Shown here in pieces: positions 38,039-46,918 of a stretch of 64,000 bases of DNA (positions within the stretch are counted from its first letter, which is position 1; each line of letters begins with the position of its first letter). The notes beneath the pieces were generated by a model. It ran no database searches. It was not told the DNA's origin and saw only the letters and a program-made list of their open reading frames with translations. Origin of the DNA: Taenia hydatigena (Eukaryota > Platyhelminthes > Cestoda > Cyclophyllidea > Taeniidae); the NCBI GenBank assembly GCA_036345935.2, contig JADWOT020001561.1:806001-870000 (forward strand). Reading direction: 5' to 3'. Position numbers and translations under genes: made by a program.

Positions 38039-39709
38039 CTATTGATTCGCTTTGGTTAAACCATCGGGTGGTTTGCCTTCTTCTACGACTAAGTAGGCTT
38101 CGTCCTCGTAGCCGACCGGCGGAGCACCTCTGTAAGGCCGGATCTTATTGTGATGGACGGTTATTGGCTGGGTACGGAGTTCCGCATTCCGGACGAGGTA
38201 GTTCGTAGGGGACAGGACTTTTACTACGCGGAAGGGATCTTTACTCCAAGGGTGGTAAAATTTGCGATGTGTCCCAGGTGGAGGAATTGGCCGATATATT
38301 TGGACGAGATCTCCTTCGTGGTAAGTGAGTCGACTGTGCTTGTCGTAGTATTTCTTTTGTCGGGTATGAGACATTTGAAGGTGTCGGCGGGCGAGATTAA
38401 ACGTCTTTCTTATCCCTTCTTTGAGACGTAGTACGTACTCCGGGGCGTTGTCGGTAGCCACTTCCTTGCGCGGGAGGAAAACGTCAGAGGGAACTCTTAT
38501 TTCGCGGCCGGTGAGCATCTTGAACGGAGAGACACCGGTAGATGTGTGGACTGTAGCCCTATAGGCAAGAAGAGCACGTCCAAGGTTTAAATCCCAATCT
38601 TCCGGTCGTGCCTCCTTCGTGAAAGCCTTCAGTAACCCTATCAGGGTTCGGTTGGTTCTTTCCACTTGTCCATTGCCCTGAGGGTGGCCAGGTGTCGTGC
38701 GCGTCTTTGCGATTCCGAGGGACTTGCATAGTTCGGTAAAGAGTCGGCTTTCAAAATTAGGGCCCTGGTCGCTATGGACTGATTCAGGCACTCCGTGCTG
38801 GCAGATCCAACGATTGAAAAAGGTCGACGCAACTGTCTCGGCGTCTTGGGACTTCATGGGCTCCGCTTGGGCCACTTTCGCGAAGTAGTCAACCATAACT
38901 AAGATATATCGGTTTCCCCTCTTAGTAAGGGGTAGGGGCCCCATGATATCGATACCCACTCGTTCGCCCGGAAATCCCGTAAGCATAGGCTGCAGAGGTG
39001 CCACTGCTGTGGAATGAGGGTTCTTGAACCTGCTGCAAGTAATGCAGGTTCGGCAGAAGTCGTGCACGTCTGGGGAGAGGGAGGGCCACCAATATCGTTT
39101 CACCGAGGCCTCCACCATCTTTTTCTCACCGACGTGGCCCAACTGTTCATGCAGCTCTTGGAGGGCTGTTTGTATCAGGGAACCCAGAACAACCAAGCGT
39201 TTGGGAGACGTGGCGTCTTCTTGGTACCACAAGACTTCGTCCTCCAGGGAGAGTTTGGACCAATGCTGCCATATCTGCCTGGCTGCCTTGCTGGATGATT
39301 TCATCCCTTCCGCAGTGGGCTTGGACGAGGATGCCAGAAACCTGTCGTATACCAAGGACGTGTCGGGGTCTGTACTCTGTGTGTTACTCCAATGATGTTT
39401 AGTCGGCTCGTTTAAGAATAGGGTTCCCACTACACCGCCATGCCTTTCCACTGAGAGGGGTCTGCGGGATAAGGCGTCTGCGTTGCTATGCGAGTTTCCT
39501 TTTCTGTACTGCACAGTGAAGTCATATTGTTGCAGTTCCTCGTACCAGCGTGCAACCGAACGATCGATCTCCTTCACAGTTTTCAACCAGGTCAGCGCCT
39601 GGTGGTCTGTTCTCACTATGAACTGTCTCGCTATCAGGTAGTGCTTGAAGTGTCGCACCATTGTATAGATGGCGAAGAGTTCACGTTCTGTTGCACTCTT
39701 CTGTCGCAT
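38039..39709 (-). CDS. Gypsy pol, RNase H end and integrase
   Basis: Second part of the polyprotein after a frame slip. It starts in the RNase H domain (ERELFAIYTMVRHFKHYL, then RTDHQALTWL and DALSRRP at its end), followed by the integrase zinc-binding HHCC module (HEQLGHVG ... CRTCITC) and the catalytic core with the D, D, E residues in GIDIMGPL, HSDQGPNF and GNGQVERTNRT. A C-terminal GPY/F-like region (DPFRVVKVLSPTNYLV) precedes the stop. The frame is fully open to the stop at 38039. A nuclear/cytoplasmic retroelement enzyme that would insert the cDNA into chromosomes. Confidence 0.93.
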   Translation of the reverse strand: MRQKSATERELFAIYTMVRHFKHYLIARQFIVRTDHQALTWLKTVKEIDRSVARWYEELQQYDFTVQYRKGNSHSNADALSRRPLSVERHGGVVGTLFLNEPTKHHWSNTQSTDPDTSLVYDRFLASSSKPTAEGMKSSSKAARQIWQHWSKLSLEDEVLWYQEDATSPKRLVVLGSLIQTALQELHEQLGHVGEKKMVEASVKRYWWPSLSPDVHDFCRTCITCSRFKNPHSTAVAPLQPMLTGFPGERVGIDIMGPLPLTKRGNRYILVMVDYFAKVAQAEPMKSQDAETVASTFFNRWICQHGVPESVHSDQGPNFESRLFTELCKSLGIAKTRTTPGHPQGNGQVERTNRTLIGLLKAFTKEARPEDWDLNLGRALLAYRATVHTSTGVSPFKMLTGREIRVPSDVFLPRKEVATDNAPEYVLRLKEGIRKTFNLARRHLQMSHTRQKKYYDKHSRLTYHEGDLVQIYRPIPPPGTHRKFYHPWSKDPFRVVKVLSPTNYLVRNAELRTQPITVHHNKIRPYRGAPPVGYEDEAYLVVEEGKPPDGLTKANQ

Positions 39710-41121
39710 TTTTTGTTCAATCTGGCACTAGCGTAGGCGATGACGTGTTCCCTGCCTTCTTTGTCTCTTTGCGAAAGTACACCGCCCACGGCCACGTCGC
39801 TGGCGTCCGTGTCCAGTACGAAGGGAGGTGCGGTGGTCTCGAAGTTTGGTAAAGCCAAAATCGGAGCGGAGCAGAGCATACGCTTTAGTTCTTTAAAGGC
39901 TTCATCATGTTCATTCTCCCACCTGAAATTTCTTTTTGCCTGCTTCTCGGTTAGCTTGTGTAAGGGACTAGCAATCTTGGCAAAGCCTTTCACGAAGCGC
40001 CTATAGTAGTTTGCCAAACCGAGGAAACTGCGAAGTTCCGTCTGATTAGTTGGTGTTGGCCAGGTTCTCACTTGTTTCGTGCGATCTTCAGTGACTGCCA
40101 TCCCGTCTGACGAGACTGTGTGCCCCAGAAAGTTGACTGAACGGCGGAGAAAATGACATTTCTTTGGATTCAAGGTCAAACCTGCCTCTTGCAGACGGTC
40201 TAGGACTAGTTTAAGGTTGGCGTTGTGCTCGCGAATGTCTCCCCCGAAAACGAGAACGTCATCTAAGTAGATTATGCAATGCTTCGGGAAAAGCCCAATC
40301 AGTGCGGTCTGCATCAGGCGCTGGAATGTGGCTGCGGCATTGCAGAGTCCGAACGGCATGGTCTGGAATTCATAAAGTCCGTTGGGTACTATGAAAGCCG
40401 TCTTCTCTCTATCTTTTTCCGCCACTTCTACTTGCCAGTATCCCGATTTTAAGTCTAGGGTGGAGAACCACTTCGATCCATGCAAAGCGTCCAAGGAGTC
40501 GTTGATGTGAGGTAGGGGAAAGGCGTCCTTCTTGGTTACGGCGTTTAACTTCCTGTAATCGATGCGCAGCCGTAGACTACCGTCACTTTTCCTCACTAGT
40601 GCAATTGGAGAAGCCCATGGTGACTTGGAAGGTTTGATCACTTCGTCCTTGATCATCTCCTCCACCAGACGGTTCACCTCGTCCTGGAGAGGCGGAGGTA
40701 TACGTCTGGGTGGTTGCCAAATGGGCCTGGCCTCGCCGGTGTCGATCGTGTGTTTGACCATCCTTGTTCGCCCGAGTTTTGTTCCTTGCCATGAGAACAT
40801 GCTTGGATACTTGCTAAGCAAGGAGCGCAGCTCCTTTCTCTCGCCATCGGTGATGTGCGTTAGCTGGGAGCAAAGCTCATCCAAGTTGTTGATCGGGATG
40901 GCTGCAGCTTCGAAGAGGGCGCTACAGATTGCGTCTGCGTCCTTTTTGGGCGGAGATCTGGCTGGGGTAGTTTTCTCATGCCGCTGGGTCACGAGTGTCC
41001 CTTCTGCGAAATTCAGGACCGCCTTGGTGTTACGAAGGAAGTCCACACCGAGTATAGCGTCCCAAACTAACTCGAGGCACATAATGAATGGGACTTGCCA
41101 CGTTTCTGTCCCCAGTGACAC
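39634..41121 (-). CDS. Gypsy pol, protease end, reverse transcriptase and start of RNase H
   Basis: Opens within the C-terminal half of the protease (DAILGVDFL). Reverse transcriptase motifs appear in order: SPWASPIALVRKSDGSLR, RIDYRKLN, STLDLKSGYWQV, MPFGLCNAAATFQ and the catalytic YLDD (40258-40269). The connection and RNase H start follow (FLGLANYYRRF, then VLDTDASDVAVGGVLSQ). The frame is lost near 39715 at an A-run; the true continuation is the overlapping frame ending at 38039. The last ~25 residues of this frame are therefore out-of-frame sequence. Confidence 0.93.
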   Translation of the reverse strand: MSLGTETWQVPFIMCLELVWDAILGVDFLRNTKAVLNFAEGTLVTQRHEKTTPARSPPKKDADAICSALFEAAAIPINNLDELCSQLTHITDGERKELRSLLSKYPSMFSWQGTKLGRTRMVKHTIDTGEARPIWQPPRRIPPPLQDEVNRLVEEMIKDEVIKPSKSPWASPIALVRKSDGSLRLRIDYRKLNAVTKKDAFPLPHINDSLDALHGSKWFSTLDLKSGYWQVEVAEKDREKTAFIVPNGLYEFQTMPFGLCNAAATFQRLMQTALIGLFPKHCIIYLDDVLVFGGDIREHNANLKLVLDRLQEAGLTLNPKKCHFLRRSVNFLGHTVSSDGMAVTEDRTKQVRTWPTPTNQTELRSFLGLANYYRRFVKGFAKIASPLHKLTEKQAKRNFRWENEHDEAFKELKRMLCSAPILALPNFETTAPPFVLDTDASDVAVGGVLSQRDKEGREHVIAYASARLNKKCDRRVQQNVNSSPSIQWCDTSSTT

Positions 41122-41141
41122 TTTTAGTGACGTCTCTCCTT

Positions 41142-41882
41142 TTACTCTGCTGAGAGGAGTTTTGCGAAGGAGGAACCCGTGCGAAACTTTTTGCGGAAAT
41201 CAGGGAACGCTTGAGGGTTCACTAATGACTTGGCTGCGCCTGAGTCAAGAAGGAAACTGCAGGGGCGTCCCTCTAGCTTGCCGGAGACTCGCATAAACGA
41301 AAGAGAACCACGGGATGATAAGCAGGATAGGGAATAGTGCTGCTCACCTGCTTTTATGAAACGGAGCGGAGGGGTCCACCGCGGACGTGTGGAACTTGGT
41401 CGTCGGTGGGTCGTGTGGAGCGACGAAGTCAGGAGGAGTTCCTGACGTTTCCTCGTGGCTGCATCGACCAGCTGGCTGAGGTCGCTGGTCTTCAGGGCCT
41501 GGAGTTTCGCGGCGATAGACGGAGGACGAACGCCGGCTTTGAACTGGACAGCCACCCATCTTCTCACCTTGTTAGGTGGGCAGCCCCTGAAAGCCCGTTC
41601 GGCGAGGATTTGCAGTGCTCCCGCGAAGTCCTCGTCGTTTTCGCCCGATTTTTGCTCGCGGAGAAAGAACTCCCTAGCAAGCGACTCCTCTCGTTGGTCA
41701 ATGACGAGCTGGGCCAGAATTTTGCAGCACTCGTCTAGATCGGAGTCGGGTGAGACCCCGGCATCAACCGCTGCGGAGAACAGCTCTTGCGAAAGAGCGT
41801 GTAGAATAAGCGGAATCCTCTGCCGCTGGGGAAACAAGTGGATGTTAAACCTAACGGTTTTCATCCAATCTCCGAAATTCAT
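41142..41882 (-). CDS. Gypsy gag and start of protease
   Basis: The ATG at 41882 lies only 40 bases from the 5' LTR and the frame is open further upstream through the primer site. The first ~160 residues look like a small gag (GDWMKTVRFNIHLFPQ, then a helical part with FFLREQKSGENDEDF). I see no CCHC zinc knuckle. Protease begins with FLLDSGAAKSLV, containing the catalytic DSGA. The frame ends at 41142, and the rest of the protease is found in another frame from about 41150, so a one-base slip in or near the AAAA run separates them; whether this is a programmed shift or damage is undecided, but its place inside the protease favours damage. Confidence 0.85.
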   Translation of the reverse strand: MNFGDWMKTVRFNIHLFPQRQRIPLILHALSQELFSAAVDAGVSPDSDLDECCKILAQLVIDQREESLAREFFLREQKSGENDEDFAGALQILAERAFRGCPPNKVRRWVAVQFKAGVRPPSIAAKLQALKTSDLSQLVDAATRKRQELLLTSSLHTTHRRPSSTRPRWTPPLRFIKAGEQHYSLSCLSSRGSLSFMRVSGKLEGRPCSFLLDSGAAKSLVNPQAFPDFRKKFRTGSSFAKLLSAE

Positions 41883-41904
41883 CCCTTCCTTGAAATGGGG
41901 AAGA

Positions 41905-41922
41905 TCCCACCGCTGCCACCAG
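41905..41922 (-). other. Primer-binding site, tRNA-Leu
   Basis: The plus strand reads ATCCCACCGCTGCCACCA directly before the LTR; this equals the 3' end of a tRNA-Leu (AAG/UAG type) including CCA over 18 bases, from my knowledge of that tRNA. It primes minus-strand cDNA synthesis. Confidence 0.85.
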
Positions 41923-42148
41923 TGTGGAGGGTTCCTCCTCTCCCTCCTGGTTACCCTTGCCAGTAGAAGTCTGAGTGCGTTTAGACATCTTTACTGTATA
42001 TGGGAAATAAATACAGCTAGGCGACGAATGGGGGTTCAGGCCGAGGGTCCGTCACGCTCCAAGGAGTCTCCACGTTCGTCAGTCACGTGGTTCAAATTGA
42101 CTTCCCGCCTCTGGCCTACAAAGCGCATTTAAAGAATAAAGTATTACA
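41923..42148 (-). repeat. Gypsy 5' LTR
   Basis: 226 bases; one base shorter than the 3' LTR (TTACTGTATATGG against TTACTGTTATATGG) and with one substitution near its end (GAATAAAG against GAATTAAG). Contains a GGGAAATAAATACAGC segment. Confidence 0.95.
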
Positions 42149-42827
42149 ACATTGCCCCTCTCCTCTTTCGAGCGTCGTCCCCGACGCGCCCCTCAGTACA
42201 TCTCCCGCGTCAGCCACCACAACATACTCAATGCTGCAAGAAGCACCCACAAGCCAACCATGCCAGTCGCCGACATTCGACGCGATTGAGGCGACGCTTG
42301 ACACCAACGTCAGTGATCCCCCTTGACAGTGCATTGTACTTCGAGTTTCGATTGGCCTGGGAACAAAGTTCGGAACAAGTGGTTCTGCCGACCATCAGTA
42401 TGTCCGTAGGGAGGCCTTAGCACGCCGATCTCCTTAAGCAAGAATATTAGGTGTAATCTTCGAAACGAAACTTTCCAGGTGGTCCATGGCTAGTGTCGCT
42501 TCAGTTGTTGATAGCTTTCTTGTAGGACAAAGAGAAGGGGTAGATGCCGGAGGTGGACGTCATTCGTGGCCCATCCGTTGCAAATGCACTTCTTTCGCAC
42601 CGCTGCAACATGCCGCAGGAGGTAGAGATCGGGATAAAAACCCTATAGAGTCGGGTCCGCTTTCAGCTGTCACCAATGTAGCATCCCGAGGATTCCTCAA
42701 AAGCAAAAAAAGGCAGAATGCTAAAGTAGAATATATATATTCATCGGACAGAGGGAAAAAGGCTGCTGGCATGGCCCGGAGGCCAGCCCACGTAGCTAGG
42801 GCAATACGGCCACCTCTGTGACCTTGG

Positions 42828-42961
42828 GTGACTATGTTGCCCTGGCGGCTTGGGATAGCCTCCAGGCCATGTCGGTACCTCAATCCCTCTGTTTATTGAA
42901 TACATATTCCGCCCTAGTATTGCGACTTTAATCGCCCTCAAGGAAGCCTCGGGACACTACC
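42828..42961 (+). mobile_element. TRIM LTR fragment, plus orientation
   Basis: Degenerate sequence with GGCCATGTCGGTACC, then TTATTGAATACATATTCCG and an end CTCGGGACACTAC, as in plus-orientation TRIM LTRs. It butts against the truncated TRIM LTR of the preceding element. Confidence 0.65.
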
Positions 42962-43292
42962 GTTGCAATACTTATGTTCTTTAAATGCGTTTTGTGGACC
43001 AGAGCTGGGACGACAATTTGAACCTGGCCACCGAGCGGCATGATGACTGCCAGGAGGGCGACTTTTCCCGTCATGAACTCGTCTGCGAGATCTCTCCGAA
43101 CTCTCTTACCCATGATAAAGATATCGTCACATGTTCAGACTTCTAATAGCAACGGTGTTAACAGGGAAGAGAAGCAACCCTCCACAATGGATAAGTCGCG
43201 TTTTTGGGAGTCACCACGCTGCTCCGCAACCAGATAAAAATTGTCGTCCCACCTCTGGCCTAGAAAGCACATTTAAAGAACATAAGTATTAC
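42962..43292. mobile_element. Two Gypsy-family LTR relics, opposite orientation
   Basis: From 42962, GCAATACTTATGTTC to CCCTCCACA near 43183 is a diverged LTR of the Gypsy family in plus orientation. From about 43205 to 43292 a second partial LTR end (CCACCTCTGGCCTAGAAAGC, then AGTATTACA) lies in minus orientation. No internal coding region remains. Confidence 0.65.
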
Positions 43293-43612
43293 AATCGTCA
43301 TTTTAATACATGTGAGCAGTTTAGCAATGCTTTTAATTCACAACAATCCGTTACGACCTCAACAAACCTAAAATAAGAAAAAAGTCGATTAAGTTGCTAA
43401 GGTTGAAAGTGTTAATCGCCTTTCAGTCGACTTTAGCTACATTATTTATTCTGAGACATTTTGTTCATTATATTTAGCACCTCTTACCAGAATTAGGCAT
43501 GTATCGACGCACTATCAACCTTGTTACGTCTTGTACTCAAAAGAGAAATTGACCTTCAAGACAGCCTCTATTTAAAAATAATTTAACATTTATAATTGTG
43601 AATGTGAGTGTC

Positions 43613-43786
43613 TGTAACGTCCCAACACTACTTCAAAGGCATGACAGAATAACACTAAGGCAGAATATGTATGTTCAGCAATCTCGGACACTGGAACGGC
43701 TTTGGGGTCAGTCCACCCAACTGGGACAATATGGCCACCCAAATCACCGTAACCCGAAACGGTAGTCAAATAAACAAAGTATTACA
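43613..43786 (-). mobile_element. Degenerate solo TRIM LTR, minus orientation
   Basis: Begins TGTAACGTCCCAACACTAC and ends AACAAAGTATTACA with the usual order of internal motifs (GGCAGAATATG, TATGGCCACC, ACCGTAACCCGAAAC), strongly diverged. Confidence 0.7.
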
Positions 43787-44210
43787 ACGACGCTTCGACT
43801 ATTTGCTGACATTACACGACTTTCCGTATTTGTACAGCTTTTAATTTGACCCCAAAGATTCCTTTCAGCTGATTTTTTACCAGTTTTTTGTCATTTCCTC
43901 CATCTAAGGTTGTGCAACCTAGTTAGTCGAGGTTAAATGCCTGCCTATAATTTAATATGTGAATAAGGTGACTTCTCGGATAGCTCTTCTGTTCTTGCAG
44001 TAACGCTTACCCACTTACATTAACCAGCTTGATTGAGTTTATTTTATAAAGGATAAAGCACTTGTGTCGGCCTAAATACCAGGTCACCCCACACCCTTAA
44101 TATGCAATTCAGGCGATTAAATGCCATCTTAACGTTTCTTTATCGAATATGAATGAATACTACTCTGTCGTCTTGTTAAACAAAATATTTCCCAAACAAC
44201 CAACTGTCAT

Positions 44211-44396
44211 TGTAGCGTCCCGAGGCTCCCTTGAAGGTAAAAGAAGGCAGAATGCTAAGGTGGAATGTATATATTCACCGGACAGAGGGAATTAGGCTGC
44301 TGGCATGGCCCGGAGGCCAGCCCACGCAGCTAGGACAATACGGCCACCACCGTGACCTTGACCGAAACCGGTAGTTCCAACAAACAAAGTACTACA
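44211..44396 (-). mobile_element. Solo TRIM LTR, minus orientation
   Basis: 186 bases from TGTAGCGTCCCGAGG to AGTACTACA, close to the consensus. Flanked by GTCAT on the left and GTCAC on the right, a probable 5-bp target duplication with one change. Confidence 0.88.
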
Positions 44397-44839
44397 GTCA
44401 CGGTAAATTGGGTTCGCATTCCGCTGCTAATAATGACGCACCCAAACGCAACTTGGACACCTGGGCAAAGCATATGCATACGACATCAGCGTGGCTTTAG
44501 ACACCGGGTAGCCTCCGTAAACCAAACCACTCGGCGGCGTTATAATGGAGGAGATACGAAGTGGCCACTTCACGGAATTGATGACTTATGCAACTAACAT
44601 ATTCCACTTGCATGAGAGCATGTGCCAAGTTTTGATAGTTATTACTTTCATTTCGGCGCACGAAGTTAGCTGTTAGTTGAACGGTTGGTATGGTAAATAA
44701 GGCAACATGCTGCACCGCCGTTGAAAATCCACCGCATGGGATCACCTTAAAAAAAGATGTTACTTGCTTTAGCTGCTTCTGTGTGTTGAATTTACACTTT
44801 ATCGGTTAAAAGGATGGATTGGATTGCTGCATAGATATA

Positions 44840-45029
44840 TGTACAATAATTCGTTTGTTTGAACTACCGCTTTTGGCCAGGGTCACAGAGGTGGCCACAT
44901 TGCCCTAGCAGCGTGGACTGGCCTCGGGGCGATGGCGGCAGCTTATCATCCTCTGCCAGTTAGATATACATATTTTCTATCCTAGCATTCTGCCTTCTTT
45001 TGCCTTTAAGGGAGCCTCGGGATGCTACA
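44840..45029 (+). mobile_element. Solo TRIM LTR, plus orientation
   Basis: About 190 bases from TGTACAATAATTCG to GGGATGCTACA with the conserved inner motifs GGTCACAGAGGTGGCC and CATTCTGCCTTCTTTTGCC. Confidence 0.85.
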
Positions 45030-45054
45030 ATATGAATGAAGGGTTGGAATGTTT

Positions 45055-45273
45055 TTAAGGCTTTGGTGCTATCACAAATCCGTAAAACTTCTGATTTATA
45101 AGGGATGAATTGGAATGACTACCGAAGGAAACACATAAATTCGTGCGACGTTCAACAACAAATTGGGCGTTTTTTGCAAGCAAAGCACATATAGGCAACT
45201 CTTCCTTTTCCTCATCTTCACTTATACCACCCTTGCTTTGGGAAGGTTGGATGTTTTCAGACATCTTCAACAT
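45055..45273 (-). CDS. Hypothetical small acidic ORF
   Basis: 72 codons from ATG at 45273 to TAA at 45055. The start has a second in-frame Met and an acidic stretch (GGISEDEEKEELPICALL) followed by a basic/hydrophobic half ending KFYGFVIAPKP. Codon use is plausible for the window, but no family is recognised, and no introns are evident. It lies about 500 bases upstream of the recognised MDH1B exons on the opposite strand. It could be an exon of an unrecognised gene or chance. Confidence 0.25.
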   Translation of the reverse strand: MLKMSENIQPSQSKGGISEDEEKEELPICALLAKNAQFVVERRTNLCVSFGSHSNSSLINQKFYGFVIAPKP

Positions 45274-45773
45274 AATCAGAAAGTGTTTTGGAGTGCAGAG
45301 AGCTACCTAGCACCTAAACCACCAGGCTTAAAGTGTTCACCCGTCTCTCTCATCAGTATTACGGAGTATAGTGCTGCTCATCGAGAATTCTTTGAAGACG
45401 AGTAAAGGCAAATCTATTAGTCAGGGATTGCGTTTGGGTCATTAGTATGGCTCATACGATAGCTCGCCTAGTGAATGTATAATGAGTGGCGTTTATGTAG
45501 CCCTTTTCTGAAACTGAGGGTTAAACTAACAAACGTTTTGCATACCCTAAAAACAATTAAGGAATTGTGCAAGTCCAAAAAAGATATATTTAAAACAACT
45601 TTGGTTGCGATTTCAGGTGTTTCGGGTGTCTCTAGAAGCCAAAACGAATAAAGTCGCACCACTTATACAGAGTTCATTGAATTGTTTTAGTGGACCAACA
45701 ATCGGCTACCTTGAGTAATTTAGCATTGACTACGATGGTGCGAACTGCAATTGATGTTATTTCGCCTATTTAG

Positions 45774-46868
45774 GTTGATGCTGTCAAAATTCTAATAACA
45801 GCGCCCACCCGACCCGAGGCTTATGATTTAGTCCTCTTAATAGGTCAGGGAGAGATGTTTGGACAAGATCAGCCCGTCATAATTGCTCTTTACGATCTAT
45901 TTGCCCAGGATTCGCAATTGCAGTCGCTTGTTGATGAAGCGCTGGACAGTGGGTTGGAACCCTTGGAGGATATTTACGCAACCACTGACCCAGAGCTGGC
46001 ATTCCAGAATGTGGATGTGACTATCATGTTGGACACAATTGAGGCGGCCTCCTATGCTCACAAGAACGAGAGGCTAAAACAGTGCTGGCAGGTTTACAAG
46101 CGTCACGGCGAATATCTCGACAAATATGGCAAACAGACAACTAGGATTATAGTTGCCGGTGATCCAGTTAATACGAATGCTTATATTTTAAGTAAATATA
46201 TCCCATCTTTGCCTACGTCCTGCATAACAGGCTTGGTACGGATGGATCAAAATAGAGCAACATTTCAAGTATGTAAAGGCGAATAACCAAAATATTTCAT
46301 GACGTAGGTCGCCAATAAACTTAATGTACCTGTAAAAGCTGTAAAAAATGTTCTGATCTGGGGAAATGCAGGATCAGGCGCCTTTGTGGACATCACTCAT
46401 TCCACGGTTCGAATGGAAAATGGCAAAATTAAACCCACAACAGAATTAATCAACAACGAGCACTGGATGAAACATATTCTTCAACCATATGTTCAAGATA
46501 GGAGTTCTGAGTGTTCCTCTGCAGACTCAATCTCTATTTTGAAAGCTAAAGCCATTATTGATCACGTCAATGACCTTTGGTTTGGGACAAATGAGGTAGG
46601 AGGATGCCCTTTCTCTAGCTTCGCACATTAGAATTGGACGTCAATGGTGGTACGGAGCAATGGGGAATACGGGGCACCAATTAATTTCTTTTCAGGATAT
46701 CCAGTCATTATCCCAGGGCCCAAAGAAAATCCCATAGTTGTGGCAGACTTGAAATTTGAGGATTGGAGTGAGTCCCAGTTTGAAAGGACAGCTCACGAAA
46801 TGGCCGACTTTGAAAAACGCATCCTGCAGTTGTGCGAATGTGGAGAAACTACCAATGATGACTTTTAG
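45774..46868 (+). CDS. MDH1B: Malate dehydrogenase 1B-like protein, catalytically degenerate
   Basis: Three exons in one frame: 45774-46268, 46308-46595, 46632-46868 (TAG), introns of 39 and 36 bases; 339 residues seen, N-terminal exon(s) unresolved upstream. The order of conserved elements is that of cytosolic-type malate dehydrogenase: FGQDQPVIIALYD, LDKYGKQTTRIIVAGDPVNTN, RMDQNRATFQ, LIWGNAGSGAFVD, IIDHVNDLWFG, GEYGAPINFFSGYPVI. Key residues are missing: the dinucleotide-binding glycine loop reads APTRPEA, the substrate-loop RREGMERKDLL equivalent is replaced by IEAASYAHKNERLK, and the catalytic His of GNHSSTQ is replaced in GNAGSG. The pattern WGNxSG..xVD and loss of these residues fit the MDH1B branch, known in animals mostly from ciliated and male germ cells. 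Probably a pseudoenzyme. It converges on ALKBH1. Confidence 0.85.
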
Positions 46869-46918
46869 ATAAGTAACTTTATGTTGGCTTACAAAAAACG
46901 CATTAGGAGTCCATTATT

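Larger units (their letters stand above)
37772..42148 (-). mobile_element. Gypsy-type LTR retrotransposon, nearly intact
   Basis: A 4377-bp element in minus orientation with LTRs 37772-37998 and 41923-42148, a 4-bp target duplication ACAT on both sides, a tRNA-Leu primer-binding site next to the 5' LTR, and gag-protease, reverse transcriptase, RNase H and integrase in Gypsy order. The two LTRs differ by one substitution and one single-base gap, so insertion is recent. Two frame slips interrupt the polyprotein (near 41150 in the protease and near 39715 in RNase H), so this copy is probably inactive. General layout and small gag suggest the CsRn1-like branch known from trematodes; this placement is inference. 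Confidence 0.95.
37613..42827 (-). mobile_element. TRIM retrotransposon split by a Gypsy insertion
   Basis: The left terminal repeat (37613-37770, starting TATAGCGTCCCG, with an internal deletion before its end) is separated by the Gypsy element from its internal region (42149 onward, TTGCCCCTCTCC) and right terminal repeat (from 42677, TGTAGCATCCCG, truncated at about 42827). The join ACAT/TTGCCCC matches the uninterrupted sequence in the TRIMs at 29.7 and 57.2 kb, so the Gypsy element landed one base after the TRIM LTR. Confidence 0.9.

Noticed and set aside
40562..41296. 244-codon plus-strand ORF
   Set aside because: Antisense shadow of the Gypsy reverse transcriptase and gag-protease; no domain of its own.
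45271..45405. Possible N-terminal exon of the MDH1B-like gene (…EYSAAHREFFED)
   Set aside because: The sequence faintly resembles the MDH1B N-terminal region and ends at a GTAAAG donor, but the phase does not match the next exon at 45774.
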